Positions 1 through 7,610 of a stretch of 58,902 bases of DNA are shown here, piece after piece. The notes under the pieces were generated by a model. That model made no database searches. It was not told the origin of the DNA and was given only the letters and a program-made list of their open reading frames with translations. Position 1 is the stretch's first letter. Every line of letters begins with the position of its first letter. The position numbers and the translations under genes were made by a program. The DNA lies in assembly GCA_947630745.1 (NCBI GenBank), contig CANRIT010000008.1, positions 1-58,902 on the forward strand. The letters run 5' to 3'. Source of the DNA: an uncultured Clostridia bacterium. GTDB lineage: Bacteria > Bacillota > Clostridia > Christensenellales > UBA1242.

Positions 1-84
1 CCAAAAAAATAACCAAAAAAATAACCAAAAAAATAACCAAAAAAATAACCAAAAAAATAACCAAAAAAATAACCAAAAAAATAA
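1..84. repeat. 12-bp tandem repeat (minisatellite), seven perfect copies
   Basis: Seven identical copies of CCAAAAAAATAA run from the first base, so the array is probably cut by the window edge. A shortened copy follows at 85. One frame (from base 2) reads as a Gln-Lys-Asn-Asn repeat ending at a TAA at 107, so the tail of a low-complexity protein cannot be excluded, but no start is visible. It may equally be non-coding AT-rich DNA at an assembly boundary. Confidence 0.9.
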
Positions 85-579
85 CCAAATAACAATAAAA
101 AATAAATAAATTAATTTATCAATAAAAAGAAAATTTATAAATAGCGAATAGTTGAAAATAGCAAAATCACTAATCAATAATTAACCAAGAAATAGCAAAA
201 ACCTATTTGCTATTTTTTGACATTTTATTTAAATCCTTTTATTATTTATATATTGAAATATCTTATTAAATATTGAGAAAAAACAATTTTATTGATTAAT
301 TTAAGATTAATTTCTTTTGTTTAATTAATATTATTTTAATTATTTTCTTATTATTAATTATGGTTTAATTTTATTTCCTTAATTAAATTAAATATGCTAA
401 TGACTAGTTAATTTATAATTTTAATTATTTGTCTAGTATTAGTTGTTTTATTTATTAAAAAATATTTAATCAACAATTTAATATATTATTAATTATTTTT
501 ATTTGATAATTTATTTTATTTTATTACATTTTTTGATTTTTTATAAATTAATTTTTAATTTAATTTGTAGATATTTTAT
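85..579. other. AT-rich gene-free region
   Basis: About 500 bases of very AT-rich DNA with no convincing ORF. The only clear structure is a 9-bp stem (191-199 with 206-214, AATAGCAAA/TTTGCTATT) followed by six T, which could end a rightward transcript entering from outside the window. Confidence 0.6.
191..218 (+). terminator. Possible intrinsic terminator
   Basis: A 9-bp AT-rich stem with a 6-nt loop is followed by a T run at 213-218. The stem is weak because it is AT-rich, and the gene it would serve lies outside the window. Confidence 0.35.
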
Positions 580-608
580 TTGATTTATTTTTTGTTTTGT
601 GATATAAT
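580..608 (+). promoter_or_regulatory. Promoter for a leaderless small gene
   Basis: TTGATT (580-585), a 17-nt spacer and TATAAT (603-608) with an upstream TGA extended -10. The ATG at 615 is only 6 nt past the -10, so transcription should begin at or next to the start codon. Confidence 0.7.
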
Positions 609-614
609 ATTTTT

Positions 615-881
615 ATGTTAAAAAATAACAACAATATTGACGTTCATAATTTTATTAAGGTTGCAAAGCGCATTTCAATTACCGTTATCGCTTGCCTGCC
701 GTTTTTGCTGGTGTTCAGTTATCTTATGCGCAAAAAAATTACCGCATCTTGGGCGTATATTTTGATTTATTTGGCAGTGTTTTTAATTGTTGTTGGCATA
801 GAAGAATTAATTGTCCGCCATAGGGAAAAACAAAAAGCCGAACGCGAACGCCTTGGCAAATCCCGCGATGTATTTAAATAA
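615..881 (+). CDS. Small two-span membrane protein, unknown function
   Basis: An 88-residue hypothetical protein. Two hydrophobic segments (about residues 20-38 and 45-63) are joined by a short basic turn. A highly charged Lys/Arg/Glu tail follows and is probably cytoplasmic. No family is recognised. There is no Shine-Dalgarno sequence before the ATG; a strong extended -10 ends 6 nt upstream, so the mRNA is probably leaderless. It is monocistronic, with its own promoter and a terminator at 943-970, directly upstream of dnaB. Confidence 0.7.
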   Translation: MLKNNNNIDVHNFIKVAKRISITVIACLPFLLVFSYLMRKKITASWAYILIYLAVFLIVVGIEELIVRHREKQKAERERLGKSRDVFK

Positions 882-942
882 TTCTACACCCAAAAATCGC
901 AAGCGGTTTATTTGCACAAAAAATCCAAACAAAAATACAATT

Positions 943-970
943 GGGCAATTTGATTAACTTGCCCTTTTTT
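943..970 (+). terminator. Intrinsic terminator after the small membrane protein
   Basis: Stem GGGCAA (943-948) with TTGCCC (959-964), 10-nt loop, then six T. It separates the 88-residue gene from the dnaB promoter. Confidence 0.8.
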
Positions 971-972
971 AA

Positions 973-1001
973 TTTACAAAAAAATTATTTTGTTGTAAAA
1001 T
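973..1001 (+). promoter_or_regulatory. dnaB promoter
   Basis: TTTACA (973-978), 17-nt spacer, TAAAAT (996-1001). The predicted start of transcription near 1008 lies after the ATG at 1000 and so rules that codon out as the dnaB start. Confidence 0.65.
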
Positions 1002-1026
1002 GGTTGTAAATATACTGGGAGGAATT

Positions 1027-2457
1027 ATGGCTTCAAAAGCAAGGATTATGCCAAATAATTTGGAGGCGGAACAAAGTTTGTTGGGATGTTTATTTATTTC
1101 GCAAGATGCGTGCGCGGACATTTTTCCAATGTTAACAAGTGCGGATTTTTACAGCCAATCGCACCAAAAAATTTATCAAGCGATGTATGACAACTATCTG
1201 CGCGACATTGCGGTGGACTATATCACGGTAAGCAATCGGCTTGAAAATAATGGCGAGTTGGAAGAAGTTGGCGGGCTTAGTTATTTAACCGATTTAACCA
1301 ACTATGTGCCAAGTGCGGCAAACTACAAAAACTATTACCAAATCATCAAAGCGGACAGCGTGCTTAGGCAGATAATTGATGTAAGCCAAGCAACCATAAA
1401 CAAGGCATTTGAAAATGCGGATGCGGAAGATGTGCTTAATTTTGCTGAGGATGGGATTTTTAAAATTTCGCAATCCAAGCAAAACAACATGTTGCAGCAC
1501 ATAAGCGCGGGCGTAAACGAGGTTGTGGATTTGATGGAAAAGGTGTCGGCAGACCCTAACTACAATTTAGGCATTAAGGTCGGCTTTCCAACCCTTGACC
1601 GCATAACAAACGGATTTAAGCCGGGCGAACTTATTATCATTGCCGCGCGCCCGGGTATTGGTAAAACCACGCTGGCAGTCAACTTCGCGGTTAACGCTGC
1701 GCTTAAATACAAAAAGACGGTTGCCATGTTCGACTTGGAAATGAGTGCCCTGCAAGTTGCCCAACGCTTTTTGTGTTCAACCGGGCGCGTGCCTATGGAC
1801 TATGTTAAAGGCGGAACAAAAGACAACAGCATTTGGTCAACCATGCTGGAAACCAAAAAGATTTTGGAAGACAGCAACATATATATTGATGACACAACTT
1901 CAATTAAACCAGCCGACATTTTGTCGCGTTGCAGACGGCTTAAAGCAAAATCTGGGCTGGATATGGTTATTATCGACTACCTTCAACTTATGAAGGCGGA
2001 AAAGCAATCTAAAGACGGCAATCGTCAACAAGAAGTGGCAGATTTAACCCGCAACATCAAACTTGCCGCGCGCGAACTTGGCGTGCCAATACTTTTGCTT
2101 AGCCAGCTTAACCGTGAAAGTGAAAAGCGTGCCGACCACACCCCGCAACTTAGTGATTTGCGTGAAAGTGGTAGCATTGAACAAGACGCGGATATTGTTA
2201 TGTTTATATCCGACCAAGCTGCCGAGGGGCAAGAGCAATCAAGCAGCGATGACGACGCAATTGATTACAGCCTTGTTATTGCAAAACACCGCAATGGTCC
2301 ACGCGGCACAATTCCAATTAAGTGGAAGAGTGAATTTACCCAATTCTATGAGCCTAACAAAGATAATCGCTACACCAAAAACACCTCAAAGGTGCAGGAT
2401 AAGGCGGTGCTTACTCCAACCGAGGCGGACGACATCAACGATGTGTTTAAAGAGTAA
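1027..2457 (+). CDS. dnaB: Replicative DNA helicase DnaB
   Basis: Hexameric ATP-dependent helicase that unwinds DNA at the replication fork; 476 residues, the normal size. The N-terminal primase-interaction domain is followed by the RecA-like core with Walker A (GIGKTT, about residue 208), Walker B (VIIDYLQL, about 313), a Gln/Arg-rich segment (RESGSIEQDAD) and the C-terminal Arg-finger region (KHRNGPRG). The start is taken at 1027 because GGGAGG sits 5 nt upstream. An in-frame ATG at 1000 lies inside or before the promoter and has no ribosome site. It is the first gene of a likely run with yqeY and the methyltransferase-like gene. Confidence 0.97.
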   Translation: MASKARIMPNNLEAEQSLLGCLFISQDACADIFPMLTSADFYSQSHQKIYQAMYDNYLRDIAVDYITVSNRLENNGELEEVGGLSYLTDLTNYVPSAANYKNYYQIIKADSVLRQIIDVSQATINKAFENADAEDVLNFAEDGIFKISQSKQNNMLQHISAGVNEVVDLMEKVSADPNYNLGIKVGFPTLDRITNGFKPGELIIIAARPGIGKTTLAVNFAVNAALKYKKTVAMFDLEMSALQVAQRFLCSTGRVPMDYVKGGTKDNSIWSTMLETKKILEDSNIYIDDTTSIKPADILSRCRRLKAKSGLDMVIIDYLQLMKAEKQSKDGNRQQEVADLTRNIKLAARELGVPILLLSQLNRESEKRADHTPQLSDLRESGSIEQDADIVMFISDQAAEGQEQSSSDDDAIDYSLVIAKHRNGPRGTIPIKWKSEFTQFYEPNKDNRYTKNTSKVQDKAVLTPTEADDINDVFKE

Positions 2458-2507
2458 TATTGTAACCTAGTTAAAAAATTTCCAATAAAAAATTAAAAGG
2501 AGTTAAT

Positions 2508-2927
2508 ATGTTAAGTGAACAAATTAAAAAAGATAACATCCAAGCGATGAAAGAGCATGATAGTGTGGCGCGCGCAATTTATGGCGTGGTTATGAACAAG
2601 GTGCTGTTAAACAGCATTGAACTTAAAAAGGACGGCAAGGTGCAAACCGACAACGATGTTATTCAAATTTTGCAAAAGACCATTAAAGAGTTGACCGAAG
2701 AAAAGGAAAACTACATCAAGGTTGGCAACAACACCGAGGCGGAAAATATTGAAAAGCAAAAGAACATTTTAAATAAATATCTGCCACAAATGTTAAGCGA
2801 GGCGGAAATTAAGGCAATAATTGATACACTGCCAGACAAAAGCCTACCTGCGGTTATGAAACACTTTAAAGCCGAGTATGCAGGCAAGGTGGATATGGGG
2901 CTGGTTAACAAAATCGCGCGCGGATAG
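2508..2927 (+). CDS. yqeY: GatB/YqeY domain protein
   Basis: A 139-residue protein of the YqeY family, small stand-alone relatives of the tRNA-binding tail domain of the amidotransferase GatB. The precise role is unknown; a tRNA- or RNA-associated role is inferred from the family. The helical N-terminal part (LSEQIKKDNIQAMKEHD) and the C-terminal helical bundle with KHFKAEYAGKVDMGLVNKIARG are typical, and length is close to the usual 145-150. AAAAGGAG precedes the ATG at normal spacing. It lies 50 nt after dnaB with no terminator between, so it is probably co-transcribed. Confidence 0.9.
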   Translation: MLSEQIKKDNIQAMKEHDSVARAIYGVVMNKVLLNSIELKKDGKVQTDNDVIQILQKTIKELTEEKENYIKVGNNTEAENIEKQKNILNKYLPQMLSEAEIKAIIDTLPDKSLPAVMKHFKAEYAGKVDMGLVNKIARG

Positions 2928-2967
2928 ATATAATTTGTATTGTGCGGGTAAGTTAAAAGGAGAAATT

Positions 2968-3561
2968 TTGGAACATTTGGTTAACACTGGGCATCTGGTG
3001 CAAGATAAGGCAGTTAAAAAACTTATCAAAAAGCTTAAAGGTGAAGAAATTAAAAAGATGATTGATGCGGGCAGCGGAAAAAATTCTGCCAGTATTTTGC
3101 TTAAATATTTCCCAAACGCCGAACTGGATGCGATAATTTACCCGGGTGACAATCGCAAAAAAAATCCGCTTCAATCCACCATTGGCAGCGAAAGGATGAA
3201 TATTATTGAACTTGATATGTGCCGTTCGTGCATACGCAAAAAATACGACTTGTGTTTGGCGATGCTTACACTTGGCGAGGCACAAAATTTTGGCAACCAT
3301 TTTGAAACACTTTTTCACCGCATAATGGATGTGCGCGCAAAATATTTCATTTTGTTTGATATTTGGGAAGACCCTTGCGTGCATTATCGATACATTGATG
3401 AGTATTTAAGGGAAAAGGGTTTTAAGGTTTTAGTCAAAAAGAAGTTTAGAAATCCGCATCCAGAGCATTATCCAAAGGTTAAGTTTGATAAATACAAACT
3501 AGAATTCGACAGCAAACATTACATGGCATATCTTATTAAAAATCTTAACATGTTTGATTAG
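2968..3561 (+). CDS. Class I methyltransferase-like protein
   Basis: A 197-residue protein with a Rossmann-type methyltransferase pattern: glycine motif IDAGSGKNS near residue 34, an acidic residue at the end of the next strand (IIELDMC), a motif IV-like strand (DLCLAMLTLGEA) and a later strand FILFDIWED. Substrate is not recognisable. The TTG at 2968 is chosen because AAAAGGAG lies just upstream; an in-frame ATG at 2878 would overlap yqeY and lacks a ribosome site. Its last 21 codons are repeated 85 bp downstream with only synonymous changes. It could be a tRNA or small-molecule methyltransferase. Confidence 0.65.
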   Translation: MEHLVNTGHLVQDKAVKKLIKKLKGEEIKKMIDAGSGKNSASILLKYFPNAELDAIIYPGDNRKKNPLQSTIGSERMNIIELDMCRSCIRKKYDLCLAMLTLGEAQNFGNHFETLFHRIMDVRAKYFILFDIWEDPCVHYRYIDEYLREKGFKVLVKKKFRNPHPEHYPKVKFDKYKLEFDSKHYMAYLIKNLNMFD

Positions 3562-3580
3562 GATTCTGGTTTGCCAAATA

Positions 3581-3646
3581 AAACTAGAATTTGACAGCAA
3601 ACACTATATGGCATATCTAATAAAAAATTTAAATATGTTTGATTAA
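3581..3646 (+). pseudogene. Orphan second copy of the methyltransferase-like gene tail
   Basis: 22 codons (with stop) encode exactly the same 21 residues as the end of the preceding gene, from KLEFDSKHY to NMFD, but seven codons and the stop differ, all synonymously. Flanking bases (GTTTG..AAATA) also repeat at 85-bp spacing. The rest of the second gene is gone. The all-synonymous pattern implies that both copies diverged as coding sequence before the second was deleted. Confidence 0.8.
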
Positions 3647-3695
3647 AATTTTAGTTTGACAAATAGAACACCGCAAGATAAAATAGGAAGATAAA

Positions 3696-4388
3696 ATGGA
3701 AAAAATTGAAAATGCAAATTATCTTGTTCGCTTTCCAAAAGGGATTGAACAAATTGTTAAAAATGGCGTGGATTATGCTACAAAAAAGAAGCGCGAGTAT
3801 TGCAAGGTTTTTGGCTGCAAAATGGGGGATATTCCACAAATTAAAGCGTCAATTTTTTTGGATAGGGAAGAGTTTGTAAGCTACATAAAACAATTTACTT
3901 CCGACCCCGTTGAGCCTTGGGTTAGCGGTTGCTATTACAATGACGAAATTCAAGTTTTTGCGGACGGAAAAGACCATGTTGAATTGAATAGGCGAATGGG
4001 TACAATTGCACATGAAACTGTGCATTTGATGTTTAGTAAATTGATATACGAAAAATATAAAATTGAGCGGGTTGTTTGGCTGGACGAAAGTTTTGCAAAT
4101 TACTTAGACGGCGTATCTTTGGCGTGGACGGATGATAGTTGGCAAAAACTTGCGCAAAGGGTAAAGCCACACAAAAATTTTGATGTAAACAAACTAAACA
4201 ACATAAACAAAATTGTCACAAGCGAATATGACGGATATGATATGTTTCATATAATTGGCAAATATATTTTTGAAAACAATTTGCAAAACCAAATTTTGGC
4301 TACACTTATTGGCGATAAAAAACAAATTGTAAAACTTGGCAAAACAATTTTATCCACCGCAATTGATTGGTTTTTTAGTAAACAATAA
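3696..4388 (+). CDS. HEXXH metallopeptidase, M1/gluzincin-like
   Basis: A 230-residue protein with the zinc peptidase motif HETVH (about residues 105-109) and a downstream WLDESFANY segment. In the gluzincin/MA clan that segment supplies the third zinc ligand, Glu. No signal peptide or membrane span is seen, so it is probably cytoplasmic. Full M1 aminopeptidases are much longer; this is a minimal catalytic domain, and its substrate is unknown. AGGAAG lies 7 nt before the ATG. It follows the duplicated tail of the methyltransferase-like gene and may be read from the dnaB unit. Confidence 0.75.
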   Translation: MEKIENANYLVRFPKGIEQIVKNGVDYATKKKREYCKVFGCKMGDIPQIKASIFLDREEFVSYIKQFTSDPVEPWVSGCYYNDEIQVFADGKDHVELNRRMGTIAHETVHLMFSKLIYEKYKIERVVWLDESFANYLDGVSLAWTDDSWQKLAQRVKPHKNFDVNKLNNINKIVTSEYDGYDMFHIIGKYIFENNLQNQILATLIGDKKQIVKLGKTILSTAIDWFFSKQ

Positions 4389-4404
4389 ATTTTTAATTTA
4401 GGTA

Positions 4405-4433
4405 TTGACAAGTTGGTGTTTTGGTGGTAAAAT
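4405..4433 (+). promoter_or_regulatory. Strong promoter for a 22-codon ORF
   Basis: Perfect TTGACA (4405-4410), 17-nt spacer, TAAAAT (4428-4433) preceded by TGG as an extended -10. Start of transcription is expected near 4440, immediately before a GAGGTGGGG ribosome site. Confidence 0.8.
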
Positions 4434-4450
4434 CATATCAGAGGTGGGGT

Positions 4451-4519
4451 ATGAGTATAATTTCGTTAATTGTGGCGGTAGGCATGATTTGGATGCTTGT
4501 GCCAAAACCAAAAAAATAG
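4451..4519 (+). CDS. 22-residue single-span membrane peptide
   Basis: Tiny ORF encoding MSIISLIVAVG-MIWMLVPKPKK: one hydrophobic helix followed by a short basic tail. It has its own near-consensus promoter, a ribosome site (GAGGTGGGG) and a terminator at 4592-4614, so it is a complete transcription unit. Size and shape resemble small membrane regulators or type I toxin peptides, but no antisense RNA promoter was recognised and no family is assigned. Confidence 0.6.
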   Translation: MSIISLIVAVGMIWMLVPKPKK

Positions 4520-4591
4520 ATGCCATTACATTTAAAAATCGAACAATTTAATACTATTTAAAATTGTGTAAATTTTTATCTTTTAAAGATT

Positions 4592-4614
4592 GTGCAAGTT
4601 AATTGCACTTTTTT
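4592..4614 (+). terminator. Intrinsic terminator of the 22-codon unit
   Basis: Stem GTGCAA (4592-4597) with TTGCAC (4603-4608), 5-nt loop, then six T. Confidence 0.75.
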
Positions 4615-4715
4615 AATTTTGCATTTAAGCACAAAATTATATAAGGGATGCGATTAAATAAAAAAACATAAAGCAAAAACAAATATGCAAAATATTTTAA
4701 ACCAACAAAATTTAG

Positions 4716-4744
4716 TTTGCAGAATTGATATTTTGTGATATAAT
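4716..4744 (+). promoter_or_regulatory. metG promoter and start of a 250-nt leader
   Basis: TTTGCA (4716-4721), 17-nt spacer, TATAAT (4739-4744) with TGA extended -10. Transcription from about 4751 gives a leader of some 250 nt before metG. The leader holds a small GCGC hairpin near 4913 but no T-box core (AGGGTGGNACC) or riboswitch I can name. Confidence 0.65.
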
Positions 4745-5001
4745 ATTTGTGTGAAAAATTATTATAGATTTAATTCCAAATACTTGATGCGCAAAATTTA
4801 GATTTTGTTTCTTTTTGGTAAAAATTAAAAAAATAATAAAAAAATCGTTAAAAACTATCAAAAAATGATAAAATTATAAAAAAATATTAAATTTTAGGTG
4901 AAATTATTTTAGCGCATGCAAGCGCAGATTAATACATAATTAACCTTACATTTCACGCTGCAAAATTATTTGTTTGCGGCAATAATTAAAAGGAGAGAAC
5001 A

Positions 5002-6573
5002 ATGCAAAATACTTTTTATATAACCACACCAATTTACTATCCAAGCAACAAGTTGACACTTGGCAATTGCTACACCACAATTTTGTGCGACAGTTTGGCG
5101 CGCTTTAATCGTATGGCGGGCAAAGAAGTTTTTTATTTAACTGGCACGGACGAACACGGGCAGAAAATCCAAAAGATTGCGGAAGAAAATGGAGTTGACG
5201 AGCTTAGTTATCTTCAACCCGTTATTGACGACACAAAAAATTTGTGGAAGTTGCTTGACATAAGTTACAATAAATTTATCCGCACCACAGACGACTATCA
5301 TGTTAAAACCGTGCAGAAAATATTTAAAAAATTGTACGACAGCGGCTACATTTACAAGTCTAAATACAAGGGACTTTACTGCACGCCGTGTGAAAGTTTT
5401 TGGACGGAAGAACAGCTTGTTAACGGCAATTGCCCAGATTGTGGCCGCCCAGTTGAACCAATGGAAGAAGAGGCATATTTTTTCCGCCTAAGCGATTTTC
5501 AAGACAAAATTTTAAAGCTGTATCAAGACAATCCAAACTTTTTGCGTCCGCGCTCACGCGTCAACGAAATGATAAACAACTTTATCAAGCCCGGGCTTAA
5601 AGATTTGTGTGTAAGCCGCACCAGCGTGAAATGGGGCATACCAGTTGATTTTGACAGCAAACACACCATCTATGTTTGGATTGATGCGCTGCCAAACTAT
5701 CTTTCCGCGCTTGGATATTTGGGCGAAGAAGATGCTGACTTTAAAAAGTTTTGGCCGTGCGATGTGCATGTTGTGGGCAAGGAGATTGTGCGCTTCCATG
5801 CCATAATTTGGCCAGCAATTTTGATGGCGCTTGATTTGCCGCTTCCAAAACAGATTTTTGGGCATGGTTGGCTGCTTTTTGGCAACGATAAGCTTAGCAA
5901 ATCCAAGGCGGTTGCCAGCAAAGAAGTGGTTGACCCGCGCGTTTTGGTTGCCCGCTATGGGGTGGATGCGGTTAGGATGTTTTTGATTAAGGAAATTATT
6001 TTTGGGCAGGATGGGCCATACAATCAAGAGCTTTTCTTAAACAGTTACAACACCAATCTGTCAAACGAATATGGCAACCTTGTTAGCCGCACATGTGGAA
6101 TGGTGCAAAAATATTTGGGCGGGGTGCTAAACAAGGCGGAAAATTTAACCCAGCAAGACCAGCAGTTTAAGGCGTACATTATGGATTGCCGCGCGCAGGT
6201 TTTTGCTTGCATGGACGACATAAATCCAACCGGCGCAATCAACAAAATTTTTGAAATGTTTTCGCGTTGCAACAAGTTTATTGACGAAACCACTCCGTGG
6301 ACGCTGTTTAAGGAAAATAATTTATCCCGCATAAACACTGTGCTGTGTTTGATAAGCGAGGCATTGCTTATTGCCAACACGCTTTTATGTGCATTTTTAA
6401 CCGACAAACCAAAAACAATTTACGCCAACTGGAATTTAAGCGCGCCAACCTTGTTTGACGACTATAAAGATTTTGGCTTTATTAAAAACAACACATCCGT
6501 TACCAAAGGCGAAAACCTATATCAACGCCTAGACATTAATAAAGAAATGCAAGAACTTTACGATTTGGCATAA
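5002..6573 (+). CDS. metG: Methionyl-tRNA synthetase
   Basis: Charges tRNA-Met with methionine in the cytoplasm. 523 residues: class I Rossmann core, zinc-knuckle insertion with two CXXC pairs (CTPC and CPDC, about residues 127-148), KLSKS loop near 296 and a helical anticodon-binding domain. The C-terminal EMAP/Trbp111-like tRNA-binding domain found in many 650-residue enzymes is absent. Odd point: the HIGH signature is TLGN (residues 19-22), with both histidines replaced; HIGN variants occur in some Clostridia. The TGTDEHGQK motif is intact, so function is expected. AAAAGGAG precedes the ATG. Confidence 0.95.
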   Translation: MQNTFYITTPIYYPSNKLTLGNCYTTILCDSLARFNRMAGKEVFYLTGTDEHGQKIQKIAEENGVDELSYLQPVIDDTKNLWKLLDISYNKFIRTTDDYHVKTVQKIFKKLYDSGYIYKSKYKGLYCTPCESFWTEEQLVNGNCPDCGRPVEPMEEEAYFFRLSDFQDKILKLYQDNPNFLRPRSRVNEMINNFIKPGLKDLCVSRTSVKWGIPVDFDSKHTIYVWIDALPNYLSALGYLGEEDADFKKFWPCDVHVVGKEIVRFHAIIWPAILMALDLPLPKQIFGHGWLLFGNDKLSKSKAVASKEVVDPRVLVARYGVDAVRMFLIKEIIFGQDGPYNQELFLNSYNTNLSNEYGNLVSRTCGMVQKYLGGVLNKAENLTQQDQQFKAYIMDCRAQVFACMDDINPTGAINKIFEMFSRCNKFIDETTPWTLFKENNLSRINTVLCLISEALLIANTLLCAFLTDKPKTIYANWNLSAPTLFDDYKDFGFIKNNTSVTKGENLYQRLDINKEMQELYDLA

Positions 6574-6574
6574 A

Positions 6575-6597
6575 ATACCCTAAGGGGTATTTTTTTG
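6575..6597 (+). terminator. metG terminator
   Basis: Stem ATACCC (6575-6580) with GGGTAT (6585-6590), 4-nt loop, then seven T, starting immediately after the stop codon. Confidence 0.9.
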
Positions 6598-6739
6598 TTC
6601 GCTTTTTGTTTTTTTTGAAATAATTTTAAAAAACAAAATAAAATTAATCAAAATAACAATTTGCATAAAAAATTCACGCAAAACGCACAAAATATTGCAA
6701 AATTTTACAAATATTAACCTAATTTAACAAAATTTAGTA

Positions 6740-6768
6740 TTGACAAGTATAAATATGTGTGGTAGAAT
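6740..6768 (+). promoter_or_regulatory. Promoter of the 190-residue hypothetical gene
   Basis: TTGACA (6740-6745), 17-nt spacer, TAGAAT (6763-6768). The ribosome site AGGGGGC follows at about 6780. Confidence 0.75.
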
Positions 6769-6790
6769 TTCAATTGTTTAGGGGGCAAAA

Positions 6791-7363
6791 ATGTACAATA
6801 CGGACGACGTAAATAATTGGGTGGTTAATATTGACAAACTGTTGGAGGCAATAAAGCAGGTTAATGATGCCAAAAACGGCGCGTGGCAATACCATGAACA
6901 TAAAAAATTGGTTGGGGAAGAGGCTCAATACGCGGCTGCAATTTTAAACAAGACCAACGAACTTTTGTTTTTACTCTATAAAAATGCCAAAAAGCACAAT
7001 CAAGCCTGGCTTAAAATCAACGATTTGGCGGTTGATGAGGGCGAAGGTCCGCTTAATGCTGAACAAAAGGAAAATTACAATTTGCATCAAGCAATATTGG
7101 ATAAAAAATCCACAAATGTTGCGGACAACGGCGTGGGTAGTTGGCTTATAACCGTGTACGATTTAATTTCCGCCGCGCTTGAAGTGGAAAAGGATGCAAG
7201 CTATCAAAAATTGTTGGAAGACAAAATGCTTAACAACATCATTGATGTGGCAAACATTTTTGGGTGCGAATTTGCCCTTATTCAGTCAAACGGCGTGCAA
7301 GCCACAAACCTTGTAAAAAAGGGTTCAAATGTTCCACTTATAAAACAAAAATCAAAGGCCTAA
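6791..7363 (+). CDS. Hypothetical helical protein
   Basis: A 190-residue, mainly helical, soluble protein without signal peptide or membrane span. It is rich in Asn, Lys, Asp and Glu, and no family is recognised. It forms its own transcription unit: consensus promoter, AGGGGGC ribosome site 4 nt before the ATG, and a terminator overlapping the stop codon. Position between metG and gyrB gives no clear functional hint. Confidence 0.7.
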   Translation: MYNTDDVNNWVVNIDKLLEAIKQVNDAKNGAWQYHEHKKLVGEEAQYAAAILNKTNELLFLLYKNAKKHNQAWLKINDLAVDEGEGPLNAEQKENYNLHQAILDKKSTNVADNGVGSWLITVYDLISAALEVEKDASYQKLLEDKMLNNIIDVANIFGCEFALIQSNGVQATNLVKKGSNVPLIKQKSKA

Positions 7364-7375
7364 CCGCCTTTTTTT
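7354..7375 (+). terminator. Terminator overlapping the stop codon of the 190-residue gene
   Basis: Stem AAAGGC (7354-7359) with GCCTTT (7366-7371). The TAA stop lies in the loop and the T run extends to 7375. Confidence 0.75.
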
Positions 7376-7459
7376 ATTTTGCAAATATTAAAATAAATTC
7401 GCCGCTTAAAAAATTGTTAAAACAAGCCAAATAAAAGCAAAAAATACCGTTTAAATTAG

Positions 7460-7488
7460 TTGATTTAAATTTTGGTTTTTGGTAAAAT
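7460..7488 (+). promoter_or_regulatory. gyrBA promoter
   Basis: TTGATT (7460-7465), 17-nt spacer, TAAAAT (7483-7488) with TGG extended -10. Leader of about 115 nt, nearly all A/T, to the gyrB ribosome site. Confidence 0.7.
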
Positions 7489-7610
7489 ATATTATATATA
7501 AATATATAATATATATTTTTTTATTTTAGCCAAAAAATTTTGTTAATTTTATTGTTTGAAACAAAACCAATTTGGCTAACGGCAATCAAAAAGTTTAAAA
7601 GGAGTTTTAC

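Noticed and set aside
4751..5001. T-box riboswitch in the metG leader
   Set aside because: The conserved AGGGTGGNACC core and a terminator-antiterminator pair are not seen.
6575..6590. CsoR-operator-like palindrome after metG
   Set aside because: The T run directly after the stem explains it as the metG terminator.
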